Shown here: positions 11,553-26,681 of the stretch, piece by piece
Layout: every line of letters starts with the position of its first letter
Numbering within the stretch: the stretch's first letter is position 1
Source of the DNA: Circinella minor
Lineage: Eukaryota > Mucoromycota > Mucoromycetes > Mucorales > Lichtheimiaceae
Direction of reading: 5' to 3'
NCBI GenBank assembly: GCA_016758965.1
Contig: JAEPRB010000186.1
Coordinates: 16,085 to 80,084 of the forward strand
DNA: 64,000 nucleotides
Program-made: the position numbers and the translations under genes
The notes under the pieces: model-generated
Told to the model about the DNA's origin: nothing
Databases searched by the model: none
What the model saw: the letters and a program-made list of their open reading frames with translations, nothing else

Positions 11553-14500
11553 ATTAAATGTATGTATTCACTTTTTGTATAAAAAAAACGACGAAAGGAA
11601 GAGAAGAAGGAGTTAAAGAAGAAAACATGAGATGTATATATATAATGAATATGTATCACAAGACTCATTTTCTCAAATAGACCCATTAAGCACCAATTGA
11701 TCACTAGCACATCGAGTCCGAATTGATCCTCCTTCAAGAAAATTCTAAGTAATCTATCGAGCTTTCCCTCACTCTGCTTATTATTCTTCTCCATAAATTC
11801 TCTTGTATCTATATCTACAACTTGTATTTTCTTTTTCTCGCTACTTCAATTACTTATGTATTATACTTTTTATATTAACTTTCTTCCCGGTTTATCCTAT
11901 ATAAATACCGACAGCTTCCTATTATGATTGTTTCACTCCTTCCAACACCTTCCCTGTCCCCAATAAATTTATTTTTTACTTACGTGATAGCTTTTTTTTT
12001 TGCCGTTTTAATTAATGCGTCTTCAGAGTTTCTGGGTTATAGAATATAGTTTATAATAAAGACCAAAATTTTAAACGTACATTGATAATATCAACATCTT
12101 GTATACCATAATAAATAATAATAAGCTGTACTCTTCTTTAATAAAATATGTCCGTCATGTACGAAATTCCATTTTTAAATAATTCTAATACAATTGAACG
12201 GTACTACTTGTTCTTCTTTTTTTCGTAGATAATATATAAAAGGGAATGTGCAATTTAAATTGTTGTGTAGTCTGGTACCGTCATCATGGATATGACATAC
12301 AATATAGAAAGTAGGTAAGTAGTATTAAATACATTTTTATGAGAAATGTTATACAGGATGTAGAATTATGTATTGTGTAAATTTATATATTATGCCTCCT
12401 CCTTTGTTGAATGTGAATGCTGTTTGAATTGTACGTAATCTATTAGAAGCTATTATTTTGTACGTCGCTACAATGAAAGTGATAAAAGCTGCTTTTCCCT
12501 TGCTTAGTTCTTAGATAGTTTGAATAATAACAACTTTTGTTTATGTTTTGACTAATTTAAAAGCGGTGTGCTGTATTGATACAATCATGAACATACTCCT
12601 CGTTTTCTCACCATGCTTATAGATAGCAACATCAATATTTACTTTTCTAATCACTACTAGTAACCTATAAATGTTTTTTTGATATTTTTTTATAGTCTAT
12701 TTATTTCCTTGACGCTTTATACAATAATTGTTTTATTTTAGTTTACAATTTTTTTCTTCCCACTTTAACATTATACATTCGACTACAATATGTTGACTGT
12801 AACAGTATGAGGCACTGAACTATTTTGAATTGCATCTAATCATTATCATCAGTAGAGAACAGTTTATTTAAAAAAGGCAGTGTATAAATATTTATCCTTA
12901 GTACATTAATGGTTTTTGTTAACCACGTATTCCCATCTTGTATACTTAAGTATAGATTTTATTAACTCATACAGTCACTGTTTAATATATCTGAATATAA
13001 AACACTATTAACATTATTGTATCATTTAAAATTATTAAGTATATCTATACTACCTTATAAATAACTAGTTATACTCGCATCTTTTCATTTCATAAGCTCT
13101 TTTTAAAGATGACTGTGAACATTGCAACACCTACTATTAAATTTTATACCAAAAAATAGAGCAAACGTGATTTCTACAGTAATCACATGGTTTAAAGTAT
13201 TCAATTCTTGAGTTAATAATAAAAAGCGTTGGTGCAAATCTACCTATGCACTATTTTTAACGCATCCCCCCGCATATATATATGTAGAGCTAATGATGTA
13301 CCGTGTATATAAGGTGATTACTCTGATTAACTCCTGCATCTTCAAGTTATTCCGTTTCTTCTTTTTATGATCTACGCTGACGTTTTGCTGCATAGATGGA
13401 AATACCTTCTGATTCAAAGTGTGACATTGTTGCTTTAATATCCAGGTAATGTGTTATTTGTTCTAGTATTTTTTTTGTACTACAGTAAAAAAAAGATACA
13501 AAAGCGCATAAAATAATGCATTTTATTGTTTTGACGGGTATGTGACCATGTAGTCAAATTTTATCGGTAGAGATGGATCATGATTCATCAAAAGTCGCAA
13601 CAATCAGACAAACAAACAAAACTAATATCAATAAAATACCTAATAATTAAAAAGAGGAGTATATGCAGGTCAACTGAGAATTCATTGTGAACCTCGAATA
13701 TAAAAGGTGGTATATATTCACGATGTTTTTATTTGTTTGAAAAAAAATTAGTATAACAAGGAGCCACGTTGTTCCTGAAAATTAAAATGGTATGTGGTGA
13801 TAAATATGTATTTTAAAAGTTAACTCGGGCGTCTGATATAATAATAGACATAGGTGAATAGCTTGCATCATATAATAATATGTACGTAGACCCTTAGATG
13901 GGTTTAATAAAAAAATTAAAGGAGAAAAATATGCATCATGCGTGCTGTTGCAGCAAATCTTTCAACATCTAAGTAGACCGCATCTATTTCCGATAAAATA
14001 TATTGTTTTATGTAGTGATCTGAAAATCGCTTAAAAAAAGAAAAGACAATTATTATCTCGAGTGTACACTAGGTTATTTCTAGCTTTTTTTTTTCGCATT
14101 CGCATACATTGTTGTTGTTAAAAATCTTTCCTATTTTGCTAATCAATGTTAGTCCATACGACGCGAAAACAAAGTATGTTATTCGTTAGTTTTTCTTTTA
14201 TATATATACACATTAAGAATTGCAAAGAATTAGCAAATGATAGCAATAGCAAATGTCACACCTACCCTGTACCAAAAGATATATATATAAAGAGCAATTG
14301 GATAACGATAAAAATTCTGTGCATAATTTACAATTCTTTTAATAGAGATTGATCGGCCGCAATATTTAATATTGGATGTATTTAATGATGAATGAACTTT
14401 AAGAAAGCTGCGTCCCGTTTCTAAACAGTGTGACAATGTCCTTTTCGTTTCCGTGGTTTTAAATATATGTTTGTAGATTATGTTGTCATGCAAATAGCCC

Positions 14501-16648
14501 ACTTCCTTATTACATTACAGCATTAGGGGTTGAATTTCAAATTCTTAATAAAGAAAGATGTAATACGAAAACTGACTCAAGCGCGATGGCCAGAGTAAAT
14601 ATATTTTTCAAAAGCAATTGAATTTCAGTATGTTATAATCCGTTTGTTGGACTGAAAGAGAATGTAATCATCGAAGAATAATCCAAGGGTTAGCAGATGA
14701 ATGAAGCGTTCTATGTTTCACTTTACACCAACGAACGGCATCTGTTCCGGAAATAGCTGTTATTTTATTGGTAGAAGAAAATATGTAGAAACAAGATATT
14801 CATACAACGAAAAGATATATAAAAGTATATATCTATCGGCAATCAAAAACAAAACATTCTAGTATATATTAGAACTTTGATCCGCATTTTATAAATAATA
14901 TAATAATTTTCGATAGTCAAGAAAAAGAAAAAATACTAGTTGATGTGTGTAACTACATTATATCATCAACCGAAATAAATGCCGTATATTAACAAGTAGT
15001 AAATGACAGTGCTCACACTATATTATTTTTAATTATTCTTGGCTCTTTTTTTCGGCTTCATGCATAGTTTTGGGGGGCAACCCTTACTGGAAAATAATAT
15101 TATATAATTTATTTGACTGCTCCTATTTTTGATGCTTCTTATCGGAGCAAGCGGGCCGATGTAATGTTACTAAAAAAAGATTCGTGTCACCTTTTTCTTA
15201 CCCAACGCAGCATGTGAGGACCTGAAAAAGAGGAAAAGGAAAATTACTGCCAACGGAAATGTGAGTGATTATCTGTGTCATCACCTCACTTCAAAACAAG
15301 TTGCGCCGTCAAAAATAAACAAAAAAGAGAATGTAGGCGGGCGCACACCGCATTTAGTGTAGCAAATTGGATTAAATGAGAACTTTTTTTTGGGGGGATG
15401 GTGGATATGAGAGGAGAAAAATTGAGAAAAAGAGGCTGAACAACTGTGGCGAGTAAAAAAAAAAAAAGATTAGTTTTTTTTTTGGGTTGGACTGTGCGTA
15501 AACTTACACACACAGGCGCGCGCGCGCACACACATCATATTCTATTCTTTTTTCTATTTTATGAAATTAAAATTGTTTTCGTTTTAATGTTCTAATAAAA
15601 TATGTACAGTTTATTTTTTATTTTATTTTTATTTAAGAAAAATAACTAAAGAAATTGAATTGTAGTTTGTTATGCTTGAAGGTAAAAAGTGATGACTATG
15701 ATTATTATAGCTATAATAAAGAAAAGAATGTATGAATAAAATTGGTAATTGAGGAAAAAGTGCTCTACTTTTTTTTTTTTTTTTTTTACTCAGCTCAAGT
15801 TGTCTAAATAAAACCGTTAGTTTTGACTTTTTTTGGATACACGTGTAATGTATGATGGTGGTTTGCTTCTATTCGATAAAAAAAGGTAATACTCAACACC
15901 TTTTGGTTACTCAATTCAATAAAAATATAAAATATATATATAAAAAAAAGGAGAAGTTTTGCCTATATTATAAAATAAATATGATTATTTTATTTTATAT
16001 CTAAAGAATTTTTTTTTAAAATATAGACATATATGAATTGAATTGAATTTGATTTTATTATCATTGTTATTATTAAAACAAGTCCCTGAGAAATAGAAAG
16101 AAAATGGGGGGAGGGGAGAAAAGAAGTTGGCTGTTAAGATAAAATGATATAGGGTAACACACATTCTAATGTGTGGCTTATGTTGTATCGTGCCAGTTCT
16201 CTCTCTATATTCCTCTCCCCCCTTCGTGCTTTCTCTTTCCGGACTCGTCCGTTTCTCTTTGTTCGCCCGCTCTCTCTCCTCTTGTCTAGCCTGTCCTTTC
16301 CTTTATATAATCCCTTTCAAAAAATAAAAAATAAAATAAAATTCCTAACGCCCCATTTTATTATTAACACTATAACTCTCCCTCTTTCTCTCTCTTTCTC
16401 TTTCTTTCTTTTACTAATTAATTCATTTCATTTTTTTATTTTTTATTTTAAAAACAAAACCTACCTTCGTTCTTTTATTTTAAACAACAACAATCCTAAC
16501 TCGCTCCCCTGAATTTTATATTCTCGTTTTTCTTTATTTTCTATTCTATTTTTTGATTGTGTATTAACAATTGCGCATTTAATCAAAAAGTACATTTATA
16601 ACAGTCCCTTTTTTTTAAAAAAAAAAAACTACAAACAACTTATAAACG
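11553..16648. other. Gene-poor region, about 5.1 kb
   Basis: The longest stretch without a gene I can support. Open frames here are short and lack family motifs. Landmarks: a TATA-like ATATATAAAAGG at 12232-12243 with a short ATG...GTAAGT segment at 12286-12320; (CA)n/(CG)n dinucleotide runs at 15508-15534; a run of about 19 T at 15769-15787; and a C/T-rich block at 16198-16400 leading to the Zn2Cys6 gene, whose 5' UTR and promoter probably lie in the last several hundred bases. No tRNA B-box (GGTTCGAATCC) was found. A spliced non-coding RNA or a highly interrupted gene is possible. Confidence 0.5.
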
Positions 16649-17683
16649 ATGCCTGGTGATGAGGAACAGCAACAACAACAGCCTCCCCCACCTCCACCTC
16701 CTCAAAGACAACAATCCATAGTAGCACCACCACCTTCACAACAACATGCACCTGCTTCGTCTTCCTCAACACAATCTGGTGGAGGTACAGGAGGAGGGGA
16801 ACCACAACAACCACGAAAAAAACGCGCCAAGATTGTTAGTGCATGTGGAGAATGCCGTCGTAAAAAGACAAAGTGTAATGGTGAACAACCTTGTCGCAGT
16901 TGCGAAAAATCTGGAGTACCATGTATCTATCCATCTGCAACACAAAGTCAAGGTGATGACAAACGTACAACATTAAGTAAGGCTGCATTGGATGCTATTG
17001 AAGAACGGTTAAAAACAATTGAAGATATGCTTAGGGTGATATTACAATCGGCTCAACCGAATGCTGATTTAGATCCAGCTATTGTGAATCAATTTTTAAA
17101 TAATACACGACCATCGTCGTCTTCTTCTTCTTCTTCGACATCGTCACCACCTTCAGCAGCAACAGCTTCTTCTTCACATCATCACTCACAACACCCTCAT
17201 CCCCATCAACAGCAACAGCATCAACAGCAACACCCAACACAACATCATCCACATTCATCCCCTCCTTCTGTTCATTATCTACAGCCTCACCAACCTTCAC
17301 CTGTACCTCATTATCCACCACCACCCACTTCTTCTACAACTACTTCACAACAGCATCCGCAACAACAACAACAACAACAACAACAGCAACAACAACCACC
17401 TCCACCACCACCTACTTCACAACAACCGCAACAACATCGATTATCGGAATATGATATTAGGCTTCCATCTATTCATAATCTTTCGGCTCCTTCGGCCTAT
17501 CATCCGCATGATGCGGAAATGCCTCCACCGCCTTCTTCTCATATGTCAGTTCAAGATTATTATCATCGACCGAGGACTCCGTCCACCTCAACAACTTCTG
17601 CTGCTTCTGGTAGGCCGCAACTTTCATCCGAACAAGAAGATTTTGGTGGAGCATTTCAACCCGTTAAGAAGCGAAAAAGATGA
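16649..17683 (+). CDS. Zn2Cys6 binuclear-cluster transcription factor
   Basis: Intronless gene of 344 residues for a fungal Gal4-type DNA-binding regulator. The six cluster cysteines are at residues 66, 69, 76, 82, 85 and 92 (C-x2-C-x6-C-x5-C-x2-C-x6-C), preceded by a basic patch RKKRAK. A short amphipathic helix at about 110-135 (LDAIEERLKTIEDMLRVIL) fits the dimerisation coiled coil that usually follows the cluster. The rest is low complexity: Pro/Gln N-terminus, then Ser, His and a 13-residue Gln run, ending in the basic tail VKKRKR, a likely nuclear localisation signal. The fungal-specific middle homology domain of larger members is absent. Target genes cannot be inferred. The pyrimidine-rich leader 16198-16640 is probably 5' UTR and promoter. 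Confidence 0.9.
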   Translation: MPGDEEQQQQQPPPPPPPQRQQSIVAPPPSQQHAPASSSSTQSGGGTGGGEPQQPRKKRAKIVSACGECRRKKTKCNGEQPCRSCEKSGVPCIYPSATQSQGDDKRTTLSKAALDAIEERLKTIEDMLRVILQSAQPNADLDPAIVNQFLNNTRPSSSSSSSSTSSPPSAATASSSHHHSQHPHPHQQQQHQQQHPTQHHPHSSPPSVHYLQPHQPSPVPHYPPPPTSSTTTSQQHPQQQQQQQQQQQQPPPPPPTSQQPQQHRLSEYDIRLPSIHNLSAPSAYHPHDAEMPPPPSSHMSVQDYYHRPRTPSTSTTSAASGRPQLSSEQEDFGGAFQPVKKRKR

Positions 17684-18757
17684 TAGATGAATGAATTTAC
17701 CAGTTACAATTATAATTACAATATTATTACTATCTTTTATTATTTTTATTATTATTATTACTATTATTTTGAATTTTAGGATTTGGAGGGTTTTGAAGTT
17801 TTTTTTTTTATTATTTTTATTTTTCATTTTATTTTTCGTTAATCTCTATTAAAACAATGTTCTCTTTTTTTTTTTCTCGCTCTCTGTCTTATATATATTA
17901 TATATAAATTAGATACTTTTTTTTTCTTTTTCACAATCTATTTTTTTTTCATGGATAATTTACACACAATAATGGTAGAAAAAGAATTGTATCTCCTTTT
18001 TTTTTTAAAACATTTAGCACACAAACTCACAGACATACTTACCCTTTATTTACAATACAATATACACCCAACACACACAATTCAAATCATTCACCATACA
18101 TATATATATGTATCTTTTTTGATTATTGATTATTATTTGAAACTAACCTATTAACTTGTAAAATAAAGAGATAAAAAATAAATAAATAAAATTAATGGAG
18201 TAAAATGAACCCTTTGTTAAAATTGACCTTTTTATTTTGACACGTTTACTAGTTTTAATTATTGTGACACATATGCATAATAAGATTGCTGATAATGCCT
18301 TATTCAAATAATTATCAGCCTAAGCATATGATATTATTATCTTTCATTGTAGAGAACACACAGACACATTTTTGTTCTTGTATTGCTTTGCTATGATAAA
18401 GAAAGTTGAACTATTTCGAATCTTTCTTTTGGTAGCTAGGTCATCTCTGTATGTAGTCATGACAACTTACCTAAAGTTTTTTTTTCGAAGTAGTGCTTTC
18501 CATCACCGATAAATAGCGGGTGGTAATGTTCTGTATTCCTATTTATTGTTTAGCGCTACGTTTTTGATTGGACAAGGTAAGCCACTCTGAATCAGTCTGC
18601 CTGAAACCAAAAAAAAAAGAAATTCTTTTCAAGCAACTTTTTTTTTTTTTTTTTTTTTTGCATTTCAACTCAGGTACCTCGCTATCAAACCCCTTTTCTC
18701 TCCTCTCTTTTTTTCTTCATACTCTTTCACTCTCTTTCCCTTTACCTATCATACATA
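17684..18757. other. Intergenic region, about 1.1 kb
   Basis: Holds 3' UTR-like T-rich sequence after the Zn2Cys6 gene (17700-18200) and the promoter of the helicase gene, with about 21 consecutive T at 18639-18659 and a C/T-rich leader at 18680-18750. Short open frames are low-complexity Phe/Leu and are not accepted. Confidence 0.55.
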
Positions 18758-20916
18758 ATGCCATCGTCTTATTCAGGTTAGTAATATTTATTTATATTAT
18801 GATAAAAGGGTTATTGAATCACACACGTTTACAAATATACAAAGAATATTAACATAGGCATTACTCTCTTTTTTTTTTATAAAAAAAACTTACAGAAAAA
18901 AAAGATCGTTCGTCCAAGGGCGGTTTTTCATATAAAGATGGATCGAGAAAGCGTGATCGAGAAGATAAGTCTGCTCAAGCAGCTGAAGAACAACAACAAA
19001 AGACAGTACAAGAGCCCGATGTCAAGAAACGTAAATTAGAACAAGAAGTAACCGAAGTTGAAGTGGAAGCAGAGGAAGAGATCCCCGAAAACTTGCGATT
19101 GACCAACTTTAGAATTTCACAAGGAACCATTGACAATTTGGAAAGTCGTGGTATTAAATCCTTGTTTGAAATCCAAGCTTCTACATTTGACTCTATTTTT
19201 GATGGTATGGATGTGTTAGCTCGTGCTCGTACTGGTACTGGTAAAACTTTGGCTTTCGCTCTTCCTGTCATTGAAAAGTTAGCATTGGATACTGGATTCA
19301 ATGCCAAGCATGGTCGTGCCCCTCGTGTCCTTGTTCTTTGCCCCACTCGTGATTTAGCTAAACAGGTCTGTGGTGATTTTGAATCGATTTCTGGTAATCG
19401 TTTACAAACTTTGCCTGTTTATGGTGGTACTCCTTATAAAGAACAAACTCAAGTTTTACGCAGTGGTGTGGATGTGATTGTTGGTACTCCTGGTCGTATC
19501 TTGGATCATATCAACTATGGCAATCTTAAACTCCACAGTATCAATTTTGTTATTCTCGATGAAGCTGATGAAATGTTGGATGCCCGTGGTTTTGAACAAG
19601 ACATGTTTTCTGTATTGGATCATATCAAGCAACAAAAGAGTGAACGTGATTATCAAACTTTGTTGTTTTCAGCTACTGTTCCTGATTCAGTTTTGGAAAC
19701 AATCAAGCGATTCATGAAGGAGGATTATAAGCGAATTGATTTAGTGGGTAATGCCAAGAATCGAACCAATACCAACATTCGTCATATTGCTATGCCTTCC
19801 TCGTATCAAGCTCGTGCTGATATTATTGCCGATGTTGTTAATGTTTATGGCAAGAGTGGATTGACTGTTATCTTTTGTGCCACCAAAGCTGATGCCAATG
19901 AATTGGGTACTCATGAAAAACTTAAGCAAGATGCCGCTGTTCTTCATGGTGATATTGCTCAAAGCTCCCGTGAAACAACCATGAAAGCTTTCCGTGAAGG
20001 TAAATACAAGTGTATTGTCTGTACCGATGTGTTAGCCCGTGGTTTGGATATCCCTCAAGTCGATTTGGTTATCAACTGTCAACCACCCAAGGATACCGAA
20101 AGTTATGTCCATCGCTCCGGTCGTACAGGTCGTGCTGGTCGCAAGGGTGTCTGTGTTACATTCTACAAGCCTCAAGAAGAATACTCATTACAACACATTT
20201 CTCGCAAAACCGGTGTTCAATTCGAAACCATGTCTGCTCCACGTCCCGAAGATATTATCAAGGCTACCACAGAAGATGCTTTCCGTCAAATCGATACCGT
20301 CAACCCCGAAGTATTGCCATTTTTCAAAGACAGTGCTCAACAATTGATTGAAAAACATGGTCCCGAAAATGCTGTAGCTGCTGCTTTGGCCTACGTTTCT
20401 GGCTATCATCAAGGTATTCCTACCCGTTCGTTATTGTCTTCGATGGAAGGTCGTACCACTTTAATGTTCCAAATCCCATATACAATCAACAATCCTGGTT
20501 ACGTTCGTAATATTATTTCTCGCGACTTCCCCGAATTAACATATGATGATTGTATGGCTTATCGTATGACCAAGGATATGATGGGTGTAGTATTTGATAT
20601 CGTATCGTCCAAGGTTGAAGTTCAAGAAGATGGCGGAGTATTACTTTGCGGTAGAGCTTTTGATGATCGTCGTGGTATCACGTTGGTTGCTCCCAAGGAA
20701 CTTCCAGAATTAGCTGATCGTCCAAATAATAATGCTGGCGGTCGTAACGGCGGTGGCGGTTATGGAGGTCGCGGAGGTTACGGTGGTAACCGTGGTTATG
20801 GAGGTGGTAACCGTAATGGTGGCGGTGGTGGATATGGTGGTCGAAATGGTGGTGGCAACCGAGGTTATGGTGGAGGTAACCGTAATGGAGGTGGCGGTGG
20901 CTATGGTCGACGATAA
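18758..20916 (+). CDS. DEAD-box RNA helicase with GUCT domain (DDX21/Gu-like)
   Basis: Two exons, 18758-18776 (MPSSYS plus one base) and 18896-20916, giving 679 residues. It is an ATP-dependent RNA helicase of the RH-II/Gu (DDX21/DDX50) type, expected in the nucleolus in rRNA processing. Motifs in order: motif I ARTGTGKT (115-122 region), PTRDLA, TPGRILDH, DEAD at 228-231, SAT at 265-267, ARGLDIPQ, and HRSGRTGRAG from 412. After the helicase core comes a GUCT-type domain (RDFPELTYDDCMAYRM, GVVFDIVSSKVEVQ, AFDDRRGITLV), which separates it from Ded1 or Dbp2. The tail is GGYGG/RGG-like, Gly-Asn-Arg-rich, an RNA-binding low-complexity region. A basic N-terminus (KKRKLEQE) may be a nuclear signal. 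Short first exon with a GTTAGT donor is the least certain part of the model. Confidence 0.92.
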
Positions 20917-22688
20917 ATAGATTTCATTTTTTTTCTTATTTTTCTATGATATTATACCTACATTTGGCATTTTTATTCATTTCACTCAATCAACAAAATC
21001 TCTACATTTTCTTTTTCTTTCCGCTCGTTCATTTTTATTTTGTTCTAAAAAAAACAAAATTATATTTTACACGTATTAACAGCAATCGCATTTGTACCAT
21101 GTTCCTTTTATTTCTTTTCTTTATATTTTATAAATAATAATAAATCAAAATACTTTTTTTTATGAAAGTCGACTAAAATTATTAAACTTGACACTCTTAT
21201 ATTAATAGTTTAAGTAAGGGTTGGACATACATGTATCCACCATTGCTGATATTTTCAAAAATTAATTGGCTATTTATATCCCTTTGATTAGTTATAGGCC
21301 TATACGATCGGATTTGTGCGTTTTTCTTTCTTTTTGATAGTGACATGTAACTACGTAGTTTATAACCACACTTATCGTTACTATACAGTCCAATTGGTAG
21401 TTACCATCACCATAGTAATGTAGTTAAAAGTGTATGCTTTCCCAAGTAACTGTTGTCAAGGGATAAAAGAAAAAAGATAGCAATTTAGCAGGTTCTCTTT
21501 CTTAAATTGTTTTAAGTAAATTTACCATGCCGGAGCATATATCTTTTTTCTTCCTTTTCCTCGGTTGACTCATACCTTACAACTCATGATGAGATGCTTC
21601 GAGTAATGTATTCCCAAATGAAATCAATAGCAAGACAAACTTACATCTACTGTATCAGCCTCATAAATCTTTTGCAGAAATACATAACACGCTTGTCACA
21701 CACCCTTCACTCGAAAAATTACCTTTTGGATAGAACTCATTTACCCAATTCGTAGTAATAAAGACAATGCACCATGGGGGGGGGGGAAATGCGAATAATT
21801 TAAAAGAGAATATTTTTCCAATTATAATTATATATTGTAATATCAATTAGTAAGTTTAGTCCAATTTTTCTTGGCCAAAGATACAATGCAGTAGTCTTCC
21901 CATATGGCTCTGAAAATCTCTTGACTTTGTTACAAGTAGACACCGATAAAGTCGCGCGATACGCATAGAGCTAGATATATTTATATCAAAGATCTAAATG
22001 TCTTTCGCAAAAACCTTACAAGCATTTTTGTTTTGATTAAAGATATTTTAGTCAGCTTATTTTGTATAACCCAACAATGTAAAATTAATGATAATATGGC
22101 TCGCTTATAGTAATTATTCATATTTAATATCTATCCTGAGCAGCAGTCACTTTTATCATACAATAGTATATAAATAGAGTTGAGACATTTTGATCATGGC
22201 AGACATGTATGTATAAATATAAAGATGACAACAGAATTAAACTTCCTTCAAACTTTGCGCTATAACCATAAGATAAAGTACTACCATTTTTGGAATGTCA
22301 GCCGAAATTTAAGCTGAGGGGGAAAGGTAATATTAATCAATCGTTGTCTGATTCTGAAAAGTATGTATGGAAATTTGAATATAGTAAAAGAAAAAATGAA
22401 TCAATAAGCAGTATTTATACTATATGACTTCATTATCAATATGCAAATTTTTATTTGATTATTATTGATTTTGTTGTCATCTTGCCGCAGCAAATTCTCT
22501 TGTTATGCAGTTTGTTTATATGTCGCACAGAAAATTCAAGTCAGCAAAGCATCAATTAAATAAATATAAGAGAGAAACAGAAAGAAAGAAAAGTTTTCTT
22601 TTCCTTCTTTCTCTTGTTCACCTCTTTTTCTTCTTTATCTTGTCAACCAATAGATTGAAATCATATTAATCTCCAGTAACAAAATTAA
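20917..22688. other. Intergenic region, about 1.8 kb
   Basis: AT-rich spacer between two plus-strand genes. It holds the helicase 3' UTR (an AATAATAAATC-like signal near 21135), a run of about 11 G at 21777-21787, and an A/G-rich leader (22560-22600) before MATE B. No gene or structural RNA was recognised. Confidence 0.55.
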
Positions 22689-24493
22689 ATGTCCACAAAA
22701 CATACTAACTTTGTGTCAGGAGAGCAGGAGACTTTGATTGGATCGGACGAAGGTTCCGCGCTCCTTTCATCTTCAAACAATAATAATTCTTATCCAATTC
22801 ACCACCAGGATGATGCTACTCCAAGATCTTTTAGAGAGCATGCTCAATGGATTATACATAAAAGTATTCCGATTGTTACAACAAGTTTATTACATCAAGC
22901 CGTCAAGTGGATTGTTATCATTATTGCTGGTCATTTGGTACGATTATTTTTTTTTATTTATTTATTGCGCAACTTGTGATTCATATTATAACATCATTTT
23001 TTCTGTACAACCATCCCTCTCTTTGACACAACTTAATTATATTACGTAGGGGTCGGCTGAATTAGGCGCTATTGCTATTGCTCATGTATTTGAAAATTTG
23101 TCAACAAAACTAGTTTCTTGGAGCTTACGTTCTTCATTAGGAACACTCTGCTCTCAAGCTTGGACAGGAGCAAAAGATAGAACATTACTTGGAATTTATC
23201 TTCAACGAGGCTATGTCCTTTTTGGTATCATGTGTATGCCTATTGCTATTCTTTGGATGGGGTCAGGATATATTTTTGAATGGCTTAAACAAGATCCAGA
23301 AGTGGCTCAATCAACACGTAAAGTTTTTTTTATCCAATTTGCATGCGGACCACGTTTATTTATTACATGGATAATAAAAAAAAAGATGAAAAGACTCGAA
23401 ACAAAACTAATAAAAGTTCTATATTACAGGAATCTATTTGATGGTTCAATTCCCTGGTTTTGTTGCTCATGGTTGTTATGTTTTACTGATGGCTTATCTT
23501 CAAGCTCAAGGTATCATGCGAGCTACAGCTTATATTTTGGCCATCGCCGTTCCATTTAATGCTTTGTCCACTTACATATTGGTAAATTGTTTGGGAATGG
23601 GTATTGCCGGAATATCATTATCCTTAAGCATCAATTATATATTTACATTTGGGCTTCTTGTCTTATACACAGCCAAAATTGAAGGATATGAAGGTTGGGG
23701 TGGGTGGTCTAAACAAGAAAGTTTTAAAGATTTGGGAACCATACTGGATTTATTTTGGCCAAGTAGTTTTAGTGCGATATGGACCATTGGTGCACAAGCC
23801 GTTATTACATTCAGTGTTTCGTATCTTGGTAAAAACGAATTAGCAGCACAAGCTATTTTATTACGTACTAGTTTGACATTATTTGCTTTGGGACGTGGAT
23901 TTCAAAATGCTCTTGCCAATCGAGTAGGTAATTATTTGGGTCATGGATCACCAAGAGATGCAAGAAGAGCGTTTTCGGTCGCAAGTATGCTAGCATTTGT
24001 ATTTGGTATTGTGAGTTCCATTGGATTGATGGCATGTCGACACTCATATTCTTATTTGTTTACATCGGACGAAGAGGTGGCTCAAGCTGTTTCAACAGTG
24101 ATCCCAATATTTGCTTTATCTCAAACGGTGAATATGTTTAGAGCATTGAGTACAGGTGTATTACAAGGATTGGGTCGACAAAAAGTGACGGCGATCACTT
24201 CGTTCATTTCGTATTTCATTATTTCAATTCCATTGTGTTATGTATTTGCATTTACATTGCGAGGTGGACTGTTTGGTTTATGGGCGGGTCAATCTGTTGG
24301 ATATCTGGTTTATACATTGATTCAAACGCTCTATATCCTTCTTAAAGTCAATTGGTCAGTTGAATCACAAAGAGCTCAAAAACGGATAGAAGCAAATCAA
24401 AAGAAATTTGAGACACCTACTTTATCATCATCATCAGCCTCTCCCGAGGAAAGATATGGTGCAATTATAACTGATAGTGAAAGGCAACAATAA
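22689..24493 (+). CDS. MATE-family efflux transporter B
   Basis: Three exons, 22689-22937, 23050-23317 and 23430-24493, giving 526 residues. A MATE-type membrane antiporter paralogous to transporter A: shared features include VKWIVIIIAGHL at the first exon end, TLCSQAWTGAKDRTLLGIYLQRG, AYLQAQGIMRAT, GMGIAGISLSLS and a GWGGW loop. I place the second donor at the GTAAAG after STR (23318), because it gives the same intron position and phase 1 as in transporter A and restores the expected helix spacing; reading through would add about 20 unmatched residues (KVFFIQFACGP...) and then a stop. The C-terminal 40 residues are a hydrophilic Ser-rich tail. Substrate is unknown. The N-terminal 55 residues are soluble and contain an acidic stretch. 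Confidence 0.93.
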
Positions 24494-24878
24494 CTTAGAA
24501 ACAATAAGGATGATAAAAATCTATAATTTATATTCCTATCTTCTATCTATGCATTATCAGGTGTCCTATTTATATCAATATATTATATTCACTTGAAAAC
24601 TAATAGATCAAATTTATAATAAAAATTCAATAAAAATGACCATTTTACTACTTCAATGAAATTATGTATATTTTTCTTTTGAGATGTATAAAGATCTTCA
24701 AAGATTTGAGCATGCATGTCCGTTGCTGCGTTATACGAAAAACACGCGATGCCGCAGAATTTTTTTTTTTTGCTCAACTCGACATTTTTTTTTTCAAACT
24801 CAAGAAAAAAAATAAAGCGATCTCTTTTTTTTTTTTTTTCTTACATTTTATACATATAACATATATAATTTAATAAAT
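24494..24878. promoter_or_regulatory. Promoter region of RVB1
   Basis: A 385-bp spacer between MATE B and RVB1. It carries a loose dyad CTGCG (24726-24730) ... CGCAG (24753-24757) followed at once by T-runs (24760-24771 and 24827-24839) that end about 40 bp before the ATG. The same CTGCG...CGCAG plus homopolymer arrangement sits upstream of the RING-CH gene at 49.7 kb. Confidence 0.4.

Positions 24879-26681
<1,803 letters not shown>

Noticed and set aside
11531..11794. Minus-strand frame overlapping the 5' end of MATE A
   Set aside because: No motif and a different frame from the transporter; probably leader sequence.
14146..14502. Overlapping short frames on both strands in the gene desert
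   Set aside because: Low-complexity, no family features, no splice context.
15286..15531. 81-codon minus-strand frame
   Set aside because: Composed of Phe/Leu/Ser runs from homopolymers; no supporting context.
23318..23392. Reading through the second MATE B intron (KVFFIQFACGP...)
   Set aside because: It meets a stop, breaks alignment with MATE A and ignores a canonical GTAAAG donor at the conserved intron position.
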